Below, in pieces: positions 33,383-41,849 of a stretch of DNA of 54,029 nt. The notes under the pieces are model-generated. The model saw only the letters and a list, made by a program, of their open reading frames with translations. It ran no database searches and had not been told where the DNA came from. A program made the translations under genes and the position numbers. Every line of letters starts with the position of its first letter. Positions within the stretch are counted from its first letter, which is position 1. The DNA is from IGN2 sp964639955 (GTDB taxonomy: Bacteria > Bacteroidota > Ignavibacteria > Ignavibacteriales > Ignavibacteriaceae), in the NCBI GenBank assembly GCA_964639955.1, contig CAZXGJ010000017.1, forward strand, positions 1 through 54,029, read 5' to 3'.

Positions 33383-34220
33383 ACATAGGCTCGGAAGTAA
33401 AATCAAAAGCTTCACTTCCCTTTCCGGTGGATGTATCAGCGATGCATTCAAAGTTACAACCATAGATGGTTCAAATTATTTTCTGAAATATAATCCATCA
33501 ACCTCTAACGATATGTTCATTAAAGAAGCAAAGGGATTAAAAGAATTATCTAAAGCCAATGCTATTAGAATACCTGAAGTTTTGAATTTTGATGAAGACT
33601 ATATTCTACTCGACTATATTCCTACAGGCAACAGAAAGAAAAATTTCTTCGAAGATTTTGGTAGAAGTTTTGCTGAGATGCATAAATATTCTTCTGATAA
33701 TTTTGGATTTTATGAAGACAATTACATCGGTTCAAATCCTCAAATAAATATTCCTGATGAAAAAGAGAAATTAAACTGGACATTATTTTATTTCAATAAA
33801 AGAATTTTATTCCAGTTACAACTTGCCGAGAGGTTTGGGAATGCAACAGAAGAATTAAGAAAAGCAATATCAAAACTTGAAAATAAAATCGAAGAAATAA
33901 TTGGCGATACAAATGAGAGACCATCTTTATTACATGGTGATTTGTGGAACGGTAATTACATGGTTGATGAAAATGGTAATGCTGTCTTAATTGATCCAGC
34001 AGTTTATTACGGTCACCGCGAAGCTGACCTTGGGATGACTAAACTCTTCGGTGGATTTAGTACTGAGTTTTATCGTGCTTACAATGAAACCTTCCCACTT
34101 GAAGATGGATACGAATACAGAGAAAATATTTACAAACTTTACCACGTGCTTAATCATCTCAATCTTTTTGGTGGTGGTTATTATTTGCAGGCATTAAGCA
34201 TTATAAAGTTTTATATTTAA
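33348..34220 (+). CDS. Fructosamine-kinase-like protein
   Basis: About 290 residues with the fructosamine kinase/ketosamine-3-kinase layout: SLSGGCISDAFKV (nucleotide loop), YFLKYN (lysine), GRSFAEMHKYS, NFGFYEDNYIGSNPQ, and the catalytic LLHGDLWNGNY with downstream VLIDPAVYYGHREADLGM. Family enzymes phosphorylate sugars attached to protein lysines so that the adduct falls off, a protein deglycation step. The ATG at 33348 is preferred to a TTG two codons upstream. It overlaps the phosphatase gene; bacterial relatives are often neighbours of low-molecular-weight phosphatases, which supports a joint deglycation function by inference. Confidence 0.9.
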   Translation: MISEEKIKARIEHRLGSKIKSFTSLSGGCISDAFKVTTIDGSNYFLKYNPSTSNDMFIKEAKGLKELSKANAIRIPEVLNFDEDYILLDYIPTGNRKKNFFEDFGRSFAEMHKYSSDNFGFYEDNYIGSNPQINIPDEKEKLNWTLFYFNKRILFQLQLAERFGNATEELRKAISKLENKIEEIIGDTNERPSLLHGDLWNGNYMVDENGNAVLIDPAVYYGHREADLGMTKLFGGFSTEFYRAYNETFPLEDGYEYRENIYKLYHVLNHLNLFGGGYYLQALSIIKFYI

Positions 34221-34244
34221 ACTGTTCAATAAATTGAGTTTGAA

Positions 34245-34994
34245 ATGAAAAAAATATCCGTAACAGTAATCACCAAAAATGAAGAGAAAAATATTTCTGA
34301 ATGCCTGAGGAGTGTTGACTGGGCTGATGAGATAATTGTTGTTGATTCTGAGAGTTCTGATAGAACAGTTGCATTAGCAAAGCAGTTCACTGATAAAATC
34401 TTCATCAGAAACTGGGAAGGTTACGTTCCTCAAAAACGATATGCATTAAGTCTTGCACGCAACGAATGGGTTTTAAGTCTTGACGCAGATGAAAGAGTTA
34501 CTCCTGAACTCAAAGAAGAAATAATTAATCTTAATCCCGGCAGTTACACAGGATTCAGGATAAGAAGAAAAAATTTTCTGCTTAACAAAGAGATAAAAAG
34601 CTGCGGCTGGGGAAATGATGACCAGCTTCGGTTATTCAAAAAAGACAAAACCGGTTTAACTGACCGTTTGGTTCACGAGTCGTTTACAGTTACAGGCAAT
34701 ATCGGAAAACTCAAAGCACCTATGCTGCATTTTACGGTTTCGAGCATAAGCAATTATCTTTCAAAAATAAACTACTATTCTTCGCTCAAAGCAGAGGAGC
34801 TGTTTAATAATAAAAAGAAAGTCAATACATTTTCTATCCTCTTGCACACCACATCGGCATTTTTCACTTTTTTCATTATAAGAGGCGGGTTTAGGGATGG
34901 AATCTACGGACTGGTCGTTTCCCTCCTTCATTCATATACTAAATTACTCAATTACTTAAAGCTCTGGGAGCTTCAATTTAGAAACATAAAATAA
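34245..34994 (+). CDS. Glycosyltransferase family 2, WaaE/KdtX-like
   Basis: A 249-residue GT-A transferase. SVTVITKNEEKNISECLRSVDWADEIIVVDSESSDRT opens the nucleotide-sugar fold, and LSLDADERV gives the DxD-type metal site (D-A-D). Close style matches are lipopolysaccharide-core beta-glucosyltransferases of the WaaE/KdtX type. A hydrophobic stretch near residues 205-225 may attach it to the inner membrane. It follows the kinase-like gene by 24 bp and ends 16 bp from the convergent FKBP gene. The acceptor sugar cannot be named. Confidence 0.86.
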   Translation: MKKISVTVITKNEEKNISECLRSVDWADEIIVVDSESSDRTVALAKQFTDKIFIRNWEGYVPQKRYALSLARNEWVLSLDADERVTPELKEEIINLNPGSYTGFRIRRKNFLLNKEIKSCGWGNDDQLRLFKKDKTGLTDRLVHESFTVTGNIGKLKAPMLHFTVSSISNYLSKINYYSSLKAEELFNNKKKVNTFSILLHTTSAFFTFFIIRGGFRDGIYGLVVSLLHSYTKLLNYLKLWELQFRNIK

Positions 34995-35010
34995 CCCCAC
35001 ACTCTTCCGA

Positions 35011-35841
35011 TTAATGAACATCCAGAAGTTCAACATCAAATATTAAAGTTGAGTTAGGAGGAATTCTATCCAGATCGAGTTCACCGTAGCCAAGCGAAGG
35101 TGGAATAATCAATTTCGCTTTGCTGCCTTTCTTCATAAGTTTCAATCCTTCATCCCAGCCGGAAATCACCTGACCGACACCAAGAATAAAAGAAAATGGT
35201 TCGTCTCGTTCAACCGAGCTATCGAACTTATTTCCGTTTTCCAGGTAGCCGCTGTAATGAACAGTAACAACTTTACCTGAATCTGCAAAGCTGCCTTCGC
35301 CTTCTTTTAAAATAGCATATTTTAATCCGCTTGGCGTAGTTATAATGAGAGCTGAATCCACCTTCCACATTTCAGCCACAATTTTATCTCTTACCTCAAG
35401 CAATTCTATCACGAGCTTTAGATCGGTGTTCGGTGGAACAGGACCAATTCCTTTTTCACCGTATGCCAGTTCGGACGGAATAATAATTGTTCTTTTACCA
35501 CCGGCTTTCATCCCTATGATACCTTCATCGCTTCCTTTAATAAAAGAATTCGTTCCAAGAATGAATTTTACAGGCTGGTTCCTCATTTTCGAGTTACCTA
35601 TTAAAAACAAGGACCTTTGCGGATCGGAGAGCCAGTCACTGAAAAGTTCCGAAGTGTCGTTTATGCTCCATCCTGCGAAATGAATTGTTATAAGGTCATC
35701 AGCCTTTGCCTCGCGTCCGGTTCCGAGAGAGTCATCAAAGAATTGTATACCCGATGCAAGCGTAACTACTTCATTTTTATCAGTACAGCCAATTAATAGA
35801 AAAGTTAAAACAATAGAAACAACTAAGAAAAATTTTTTCAT
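35011..35841 (-). CDS. Lipoprotein with two FKBP-type prolyl isomerase domains
   Basis: A 276-residue lipoprotein. The lipobox LIGC places the lipidated Cys at residue 19. Two FKBP domains follow: one at about 35-155 and one at about 170-276. The first carries an insertion of about 30 residues (FSDWLSDPQRSLFLIGNSKM region) before FILGTNSFIKGSDEGIIGMKAGGKRTIIIPSELAYGEKG. The second is a standard FKBP (VTVHYSGYLENGNKFDSS, VISGWDEGLKLMKKGSKAKLIIPPSLGYG). It should assist folding of exported proteins at the membrane. Double-domain lipoproteins of this type are common in the Bacteroidota group. Confidence 0.92.
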   Translation of the reverse strand: MKKFFLVVSIVLTFLLIGCTDKNEVVTLASGIQFFDDSLGTGREAKADDLITIHFAGWSINDTSELFSDWLSDPQRSLFLIGNSKMRNQPVKFILGTNSFIKGSDEGIIGMKAGGKRTIIIPSELAYGEKGIGPVPPNTDLKLVIELLEVRDKIVAEMWKVDSALIITTPSGLKYAILKEGEGSFADSGKVVTVHYSGYLENGNKFDSSVERDEPFSFILGVGQVISGWDEGLKLMKKGSKAKLIIPPSLGYGELDLDRIPPNSTLIFDVELLDVH

Positions 35842-36000
35842 TTAAATCCTCAGATTTTGTGCGGCGAAATATATCGATATTTTTTCATGTAATTGATAAT
35901 AAGCTTAAACTTTTTGGTCTATGTTTTATTGAAAAGCTTTGCTACCTTGTCTTAGGTTAAATCAACTAACTTAAAAATTTCGAACAAAATCCTTTTCAGA

Positions 36001-36681
36001 ATGAAAATAACACTCTTCATCAGAATTATGTTTGTTATATCGTATCTATGTAATTCAGGAATATTGTTGCCCCAGGAAAATCCACAGGTAATTAACTATC
36101 CGGATTCTGAAAAATTTTCTACCGGTATATCTTTAAATGAAGTTACAATAGACTCAGATTTAAGTTTACAGGAAGCAATGCACGGAATACAAATTCCTGG
36201 TGCGGTGATAAATACTCTTGAACTGATATCAGTTCAATATTATGACTTCGGGGGAAAGCTGCGCCAGGGGCAGATTGTTGTGCATAAAGATGCCGTGAAT
36301 GATATTAAGGAGATATTCGATTTTATACGGGATTCAAAATTTCCTGTTGAAAAAGTTATTCCCATTTCAGAGTATAAATGGTCGGATGAAGAATCGATGA
36401 AAGACAATAACACATCTGCATTTAATTACAGGTTTGTTTCAGGAACAAGAATCCACTCGATGCACGCAAGCGGATTAGCAATAGACATTAATCCCCTCCA
36501 GAATCCCTACATAAAAAATCACATCGTTCTGCCTAAAGGTGCGGTTTATGATACAACCAAACCAGGCACATTAAGTGCAGATTCTGAATTGGTAAAAGAG
36601 TTTAAAAAGCGTGGCTGGAGCTGGGGCGGTGATTGGAAAAATCTGAAGGACTATCAGCACTTTGAGAAAAAGTTAAAGTAA
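36001..36681 (+). CDS. M15 family metallopeptidase (DD-/LD-carboxypeptidase-like)
   Basis: A 226-residue exported zinc peptidase. An N-terminal hydrophobic signal (to about residue 25) is followed by the M15 domain. Zinc-site residues are H155 and D162 (H-x6-D in MHASGLAIDIN) and the late H220 in YQHFEKK. Such enzymes trim peptidoglycan peptides (VanY, VanX and related endolysins). It overlaps the convergent esterase gene by 9 bp at its 3' end. Regulation is not visible. Confidence 0.85.
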   Translation: MKITLFIRIMFVISYLCNSGILLPQENPQVINYPDSEKFSTGISLNEVTIDSDLSLQEAMHGIQIPGAVINTLELISVQYYDFGGKLRQGQIVVHKDAVNDIKEIFDFIRDSKFPVEKVIPISEYKWSDEESMKDNNTSAFNYRFVSGTRIHSMHASGLAIDINPLQNPYIKNHIVLPKGAVYDTTKPGTLSADSELVKEFKKRGWSWGGDWKNLKDYQHFEKKLK

Positions 36682-37833
36682 TCCTTTACCTTCTTCTGTA
36701 CCAAACATAAAAATTAGCGGTCGCCAGATATTTTTTGCCCAATCCCTTTCACTGTGAAGTGAATTTTTACCTTTATGAAAATAATAATCGCTTCCTTCAA
36801 TATATCCCTGCTGCTTTAGGACTTTCAACATTTCATCAACGCCAGGCTGTAAACTGGAATCGAGTTCATTATCACCATTGTTTATAAATAATTGAAACTG
36901 TTTCAATTTTCCTTCGTATGATTTGATGTTATCAATGCAATCATAATTATCTATCTGGAAGGCCGGAGAAAAACAGATAGCTTTAGAAAAAGTTTCTGAA
37001 TATTCCCACATAAGTAAAAAAGAAATCAATCCACCTAATGAACCACCACCATTTGCTGTGTTCATCCTATCAGGTTTTGTTCTGTAATTTCTATCAATGA
37101 AAGGTTTAATTGAATCAACTATAAATTTCATATAAGAAAATCCAAGCTTTTCATCAGAATACTCTTCGTCTCTGTCGGAAGTATTATATATACCGACGAT
37201 AATAATGGGCTCGATCAGTTTTTTACGAATAAGACTATCCGCTGCTTCATCAATTTGCCAATCAACCTGAAATGCAGAGGTATGTGGATCAACAATATTC
37301 TGTCCGTCGTGCATATAAAGAACCGGATAATTTTTATTTAAATCTGATTCATAGTCCGGTGGAAGCCAAACGATTATATCTCTCGGCTTGATTCCCACTC
37401 CCAGAAAATTTTTATGATACTTCACTAATCCGGTAATCTGACCTTCGATTTTTCTTTCAACCTGATCTGCCCAAAGATCAATTCTGATTTTTATCGTAGT
37501 ATCACTCAAAAGATCAACAACATAATTGTCGGGAACTGCACCGTCATTATTAAGCGCTTCGTTTTCCCAGCTTCCACGGGTGATTTTAAACTCCAGCTTT
37601 TTACCTTTTTGAAATGAAAAGCTTTTCGACCACTTCCCTTTCTCAATATTGTCAAGTTCAGTTTCATTTGGCTGCCAGTTACCTAATTGATTATCATTTC
37701 CTGTCAAATAAATTTTTGTTCCTTCAGGTAAACCTTCGGCAATTACTTCGATAGTTATTTTTACATTATTTTGTGAACAGAATGTAATTACCATTAAAAT
37801 GGGGATATAAAAACGGAGTAGAAATTTTTTCAT
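36673..37833 (-). CDS. Secreted Fes/IroE-like esterase with N-terminal starch-binding-like module
   Basis: A 386-residue exported protein. The upstream frame extends to 37974, but the ATG at 37833 opens a clean signal peptide (MKKFLLRFYIPILMVITFCSQ) and avoids the divergent gene. Residues about 22-115 resemble a CBM20-like beta domain (VIAEGLPEGTKIYLTGNDNQLGNW). Residues about 130-385 form an alpha/beta-hydrolase of the Fes/S-formylglutathione esterase type: YPVLYMHDGQN, nucleophile S265 in NGGGSLGGL and a late HSERDW with the catalytic histidine. The substrate may be a carbohydrate ester or siderophore-like ester; unknown here. Confidence 0.86.
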   Translation of the reverse strand: MKKFLLRFYIPILMVITFCSQNNVKITIEVIAEGLPEGTKIYLTGNDNQLGNWQPNETELDNIEKGKWSKSFSFQKGKKLEFKITRGSWENEALNNDGAVPDNYVVDLLSDTTIKIRIDLWADQVERKIEGQITGLVKYHKNFLGVGIKPRDIIVWLPPDYESDLNKNYPVLYMHDGQNIVDPHTSAFQVDWQIDEAADSLIRKKLIEPIIIVGIYNTSDRDEEYSDEKLGFSYMKFIVDSIKPFIDRNYRTKPDRMNTANGGGSLGGLISFLLMWEYSETFSKAICFSPAFQIDNYDCIDNIKSYEGKLKQFQLFINNGDNELDSSLQPGVDEMLKVLKQQGYIEGSDYYFHKGKNSLHSERDWAKNIWRPLIFMFGTEEGKGLL

Positions 37834-37900
37834 ACAATTTTTGATGTGAAAATGTTTTCTTTGTAAATGTAAATTATTTGTCAAGTTGATTTCGATATAA

Positions 37901-38860
37901 ATGAAAAACCCTGTTATAAAAATAATAATTATTCCGATGCTGCTTTTTTCATGTGCGGATCGGGAGCTATTCATCGACCCCGGTGTAGATCCGGGGCTTG
38001 GCGGGACTTATACAAAAATTTCCGGCAGTATTTCCGGCACTTTAAAAAAGAATGACTCACCTTTTCTTGTTACAGAGTTTCTATACGTTGAAGCTAACAA
38101 ATCGTTAATTATCGAACCGGGTGCTATTATTTTTTTCAAGGATGGAATCTCATTCCATATAAGCGGAAATATTGAAGCATTAGGCACAAAAGAACAGCCG
38201 ATTCTATTCACCACATTTTTAAATGACTGGCAGGGTATACAGATTGTGTCTGCTACCGCAAAATCAGTATTCAGTTTTTGCGTGTTTGAAAAAGTTTACC
38301 TGCCACAGAATAGCCCGCTTAAATACGGTGCAATCAGAATTGATAATGCAGAAGCTGAATTCACGAACTGCATTTTTAAAAATAATTATGTTCAGTTTGG
38401 CGGCGCATTGGCAATTGAAGCTGCTAACGTTGTTCTAACAAACAATATATTCTACAACAACGAGGCGGTAGTTTACGGTGGTGCTGTTTTATCCGAAAGA
38501 TCATCGGATAAGATCATTAACAATACTTTTTTCAGGAATTACTGTATAAATTACGGCGGTGCTATTGTACTTGCAGATCCGGTTATGGAGGAAATTCAGA
38601 ATAATATTTTTTATGATAATCACTCAAATCTTGGCGACCCGAGGATTGAAATTATTTCAGGCGATTCATCGAATGTTCTTCAACAATATAACTTTCTCGC
38701 ATTCGGAAATATGAACCCGTATTTCATCTCAGATATTGATTTGCATTTATCGGAAAATTCACCCTGTACAGATGCCGGTAATTCTGATCCAATCTATAAC
38801 GATGCTGACGGGTCGCGCAACGATCAGGGTGCTTATGGCGGACCCGAAGGCGACTGGTAG
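37901..38860 (+). CDS. Parallel beta-helix lipoprotein
   Basis: A 319-residue lipoprotein. LLFSC gives a lipobox with Cys18. Residues about 60-270 form a right-handed beta-helix with short repeats rich in NNIFYNN, GGAVLSERSSDKIINNTFFRN and GGAIVLAD (N-ladder style), as in DUF1565/NosD-like and pectate-lyase-fold proteins. The C-terminal CTDAGNSDPIYNDADGSRNDQGAYGG (core D-A-G-x-S-D-P and R-N-D-x-G-A-Y-G-G) is the frequent end of secreted right-handed-helix proteins in this lineage. Such folds often bind or cut polysaccharide; no catalytic residues are recognisable. Confidence 0.82.
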   Translation: MKNPVIKIIIIPMLLFSCADRELFIDPGVDPGLGGTYTKISGSISGTLKKNDSPFLVTEFLYVEANKSLIIEPGAIIFFKDGISFHISGNIEALGTKEQPILFTTFLNDWQGIQIVSATAKSVFSFCVFEKVYLPQNSPLKYGAIRIDNAEAEFTNCIFKNNYVQFGGALAIEAANVVLTNNIFYNNEAVVYGGAVLSERSSDKIINNTFFRNYCINYGGAIVLADPVMEEIQNNIFYDNHSNLGDPRIEIISGDSSNVLQQYNFLAFGNMNPYFISDIDLHLSENSPCTDAGNSDPIYNDADGSRNDQGAYGGPEGDW

Positions 38861-38896
38861 ACTTTTTCTTGCCCGTAATTTCCTTACTTTTGTACT

Positions 38897-39424
38897 ATGA
38901 AAATTTCCTTTGGTGAGTACTGCATACGCAGCTTTGAGCTTACTGACAAAGCTGCCATTGTTAAATATGCAAACAATTACAATGTATCAAAGTATTTAAG
39001 AGAGCGTTTCCCATTCCCATACACAGAAACGGATGCTGAGGAATGGCTTATGTTTGCCTGCAACCAGAATCCCGAATACAATTTTGCAATTGCTGATAAA
39101 AAAGAGCTTATCGGAGGAATAGGTATACACCCGCAGGATGATGTTTATAAGTTTTCTTGTGAAATTGGCTATTGGATTGCAGAGCCGTTCTGGGGAAAAG
39201 GAATTGCCGCCAGCGCGCTTTTGGAAATGACAAAGTATACATTCACTATGTTTGGGTTCAACAGAATCTTTGCCGCCGTGTTCGAAGGAAACAAAGCTTC
39301 CGAAAAAGTTTTACTAAAAGCCGGATACAAGCTGGAGGCTGCTATGAGAAAAGCAGTTTATAAAGAAGGAAATTTTTTAGATCAGTACCTTTATTCAATG
39401 CTTCGCGAAGAATTTATAAAATAA
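38897..39424 (+). CDS. GNAT N-acetyltransferase, RimJ/RimL type
   Basis: A 175-residue acetyl-CoA-dependent transferase. EIGYWIAEPFWGKGIAASALLEMTKYTF holds the acetyl-CoA loop (core W-G-K-G-I-A), and NRIFAAVFEGNKASEKVLLKAGYKLEA is the late GNAT motif B of the RimJ/RimL group. The substrate could be a protein N terminus or a small amine. It ends 1 bp before the kinase-RapZ gene on the same strand, so it shares that transcript; a role in amino-sugar metabolism is possible from context only. Confidence 0.88.
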   Translation: MKISFGEYCIRSFELTDKAAIVKYANNYNVSKYLRERFPFPYTETDAEEWLMFACNQNPEYNFAIADKKELIGGIGIHPQDDVYKFSCEIGYWIAEPFWGKGIAASALLEMTKYTFTMFGFNRIFAAVFEGNKASEKVLLKAGYKLEAAMRKAVYKEGNFLDQYLYSMLREEFIK

Positions 39425-39425
39425 G

Positions 39426-40934
39426 ATGATAAAAAATAATTTAATAAGCCTGCTGAAAAATTACTTTAGAAATTGGGCAAAAGAAACTCCTATTGAAATC
39501 ACCCGGTTAGCAAATTCCGGTTCTAACAGAAAATACTTCAGGATGAAAGGAGCCGGGAAAACTGCAATAGGCGTTTTCAGTCCGGATGATAATGAGAATA
39601 AAGCCTTTATAACTTTTACAAAACATTTCCTTAAAAAGGGATTAAACGTTCAAAAGCTTTATGCACAAAACCTGAAAGAAAAAGTTTATCTGCTTGAAGA
39701 TCTGGGTGATACAGCACTGTTCTCATTAGTTCAAAAAGATAATATTCCGGTTGATCAAATCAGAAATCGGAAATCGACAATCATAAATTTTAAAATAGTT
39801 GATTACTACAAACGAGCTTTGCAGCATCTTATCCGTTTTCAGATAGATGGCAATAAAGGTTTGGATTACTCCGTATGTTACCCGCGAAAAAAATTCGACA
39901 GGCAATCAATTCTTTGGGATCTGAATTATTTCAAATACTATTTTCTAAAGCTCGCTAAAATTCCCTTCGATGAACAGAAGCTGGAGGAAGATTTTTATTC
40001 ATTCACAAGCCTGCTGCTGCATGCTGATAGCAATTATTTTCTATACAGGGATTTCCAGTCGAGAAATATTTTATTAAAGAATGATGATCTTTACTTCATA
40101 GATTACCAGGGCGGTAGGAAAGGTGCGCTGCAGTACGATGTTGCTTCGCTGCTTTTCCAGGCGCAGGTAAATCTTTCACCGGCTTTAAGGGAGGAATTAC
40201 TTGAATTCTACTTAGCAGCCCTAAGTCAAAAGTCAGCCGCTGAAGGCGAGTCTCGTCAAAGGCGAAAAGTAAAAAGTCAAAATTTTTTGAAATTCTATTA
40301 TGATTATGTGCTGATAAGATTGCTGCAAACGTTTGGAGCTTACGGATTCAGGGGATTTTATGAGAATAAAACTTATTTCCTGAAAAGCATTCCTTTCGCG
40401 TTGAAAAATCTTTTATGGCTCTTTGATAAAAATTTAATTCCTTCAAAACTCAAACAGTTAAAGCAGGTATTATCTTTAATTGTTCAAAACGAAGAGTTAA
40501 AAAGGTTTGAACTTAAGGATCAGAAAAAATTAAAAGTAACAATCAACAGCTTCTCTTATAAAAAAGGAATACCGGTTGATTATTCAGGTAACGGCGGCGG
40601 GTTTGTTTTTGATTGCAGATCGCTGAACAATCCGGGAAGATATCCCGAATACTCAGGATTGACCGGGAAAGATGAAAGTGTTATTAAGTTTCTAGAAGCT
40701 AAAAGTAATGTGAATGATTTCTTAAATTCTGTCTATTCATTGATTAACGATGCAGTTAAAGATTATGAAGAAAGAAATTTTACAAACCTGCTGGTAAATT
40801 TCGGATGCACGGGAGGACAACACCGATCAGTCTATTGTGCTGAAAAGCTTGCCGATCATCTGAAAAATAAATTGGGTATTGAAGTTGAAATAAATCACAC
40901 CGGTTTGGAGAGTGATGATATTCTTCCAGGTTGA
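39426..40934 (+). CDS. AmgK-like sugar kinase fused to a RapZ C-terminal domain
   Basis: A 502-residue fusion. Residues 1 to about 350 are an aminoglycoside-phosphotransferase-fold kinase of the AmgK type: SNRKYFRM near the nucleotide loop, VYLLEDLGD, catalytic D209 in YRDFQSRNI and metal-binding D226 in FIDYQGGRKG. Residues about 370-500 are a RapZ C-terminal domain, with FVFDCRSLNNPGRY, GLTGKDESV and FGCTGGQHRS (G460-S468). AmgK phosphorylates MurNAc and GlcNAc in peptidoglycan recycling; the RapZ C-terminal domain senses glucosamine-6-phosphate in E. coli. A 17-codon insertion flanked by direct repeats lies at about residues 266-285. The MurU-like gene follows about 140 bp later. Confidence 0.87.
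   Translation: MIKNNLISLLKNYFRNWAKETPIEITRLANSGSNRKYFRMKGAGKTAIGVFSPDDNENKAFITFTKHFLKKGLNVQKLYAQNLKEKVYLLEDLGDTALFSLVQKDNIPVDQIRNRKSTIINFKIVDYYKRALQHLIRFQIDGNKGLDYSVCYPRKKFDRQSILWDLNYFKYYFLKLAKIPFDEQKLEEDFYSFTSLLLHADSNYFLYRDFQSRNILLKNDDLYFIDYQGGRKGALQYDVASLLFQAQVNLSPALREELLEFYLAALSQKSAAEGESRQRRKVKSQNFLKFYYDYVLIRLLQTFGAYGFRGFYENKTYFLKSIPFALKNLLWLFDKNLIPSKLKQLKQVLSLIVQNEELKRFELKDQKKLKVTINSFSYKKGIPVDYSGNGGGFVFDCRSLNNPGRYPEYSGLTGKDESVIKFLEAKSNVNDFLNSVYSLINDAVKDYEERNFTNLLVNFGCTGGQHRSVYCAEKLADHLKNKLGIEVEINHTGLESDDILPG
40223..40282 (+). repeat. In-frame 51-bp insertion bounded by 9-bp direct repeats
   Basis: AAGTCAAAA occurs at 40223-40231 and again at 40274-40282, exactly 51 bp apart. The intervening text (GAAGGCGAG, CTCGTCAAAGGCG) looks like an extragenic dispersed repeat, yet 51 is divisible by three and the reading frame of the kinase-RapZ gene stays open. 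The encoded piece is polar and basic (near AAEGESRQRRKVKSQ), unlike the surrounding kinase helix. Confidence 0.6.
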
Positions 40935-41077
40935 TAATCGAGTTAGCAAAACGCTGACGTCACAGATTAGCGAAATAAAAACCTCCGGGGTTTGTCACCT
41001 TTTAAACAAAAACTTAACCTCGGAGCTCTGGGCGCGGGAACTCCGAAGTTCAGGATACGCAGAGAGGATTTAATTTT
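40935..41077. other. Spacer with CCTCCGGGGT-type hairpin
   Basis: Between the kinase-RapZ gene and the MurU-like gene. It holds AAACCTCCGGGGTTT (about 40979-40993), an inverted repeat, and further on ACCTCGGAG paired imperfectly with CTCCGAAGT (about 41018-41049). A similar CTCCGGGGT...GTCACC text is found at 46571-46594. These may be transcript-end or REP-like hairpins; the downstream gene may still be read through. Confidence 0.35.
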
Positions 41078-41794
41078 ATGCGTGCAATGATACTTGCCGC
41101 CGGGCTTGGCACGAGGCTAAAACCCATCACTGATTCAATACCTAAAGCACTTATTTCAATCAAGGGTCAGAAACTATTAGAGCTTCAAATAAAAAAATTA
41201 GCTGCGGCTGGATTCAACAAAATTGTAGTCAATGTTCATCATCATTCAGAAATGGTTAAAGATTTTCTGGAACAAAATACTTTCGCCGGATGCGAAATAA
41301 TCATCTCCGATGAAACAGATAAGCTTCTTGACACAGGAGGCGGATTGAAAAAAGCTTCGTGGTTTTTTAGTGACGGCGAACCATTTCTTGTTCATAATGT
41401 TGACGTGCTTTCAGACATTAATCTGGATGAGTTCTATAATTATCATATCAAATCAGCAGCGATAGCTTCATTAGCAGTTCAGCAAAGACCATCCTCCCGT
41501 CATTTTTTAGTCGACGAAAAAAATCAACTTGTCGGATGGGAGAATGAGAAAACCGGGAAATCAAAAGTAGTAATTGAGCGAAAGGGCAAGGTAAGAAAGT
41601 TGGCTTTTAGCGGCATTCAGATTATTGATCCTAAAATATTCAGATATTTTCCTGATGCAGCAGTTTTTTCTCTGGTTGATTTGTATTTGTCTGCCGCTGT
41701 CAAAGAAAAAATTTATGCATTCAATCACAGCAAAGATAGATGGCTGGATCTGGGCAAAATGGAAACTCTGAGTGAAGCAGAATCTTATCTTTGA
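41078..41794 (+). CDS. MurU-like sugar-1-phosphate nucleotidyltransferase
   Basis: A 238-residue NTP-transferase. The signature LAAGLGTRLKPITDSIPKALI (core G-L-G-T-R-L-x-P-x-T-x-x-x-P-K) is at the N terminus; VHNVDVLSD gives the metal aspartates and DTGGGLKKA is the MurU-type sugar loop. Length is close to MurU (about 225). MurU makes UDP-MurNAc from MurNAc-1-phosphate in the AmgK/MurU peptidoglycan-recycling route; the adjacent AmgK-like kinase supports this identity. A heptose or mannose nucleotidyltransferase is the alternative. Confidence 0.84.
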   Translation: MRAMILAAGLGTRLKPITDSIPKALISIKGQKLLELQIKKLAAAGFNKIVVNVHHHSEMVKDFLEQNTFAGCEIIISDETDKLLDTGGGLKKASWFFSDGEPFLVHNVDVLSDINLDEFYNYHIKSAAIASLAVQQRPSSRHFLVDEKNQLVGWENEKTGKSKVVIERKGKVRKLAFSGIQIIDPKIFRYFPDAAVFSLVDLYLSAAVKEKIYAFNHSKDRWLDLGKMETLSEAESYL

Positions 41795-41849
41795 TTTAAT
41801 AATAAAGGTTGCTCTTACATAGCTTTTTTGTTATTTGGCTGATTCTGTG

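Noticed and set aside
37834..37974. Longer start for the esterase gene
   Set aside because: The extra 47 residues overlap the divergent beta-helix lipoprotein gene, and an internal ATG opens a proper signal peptide.
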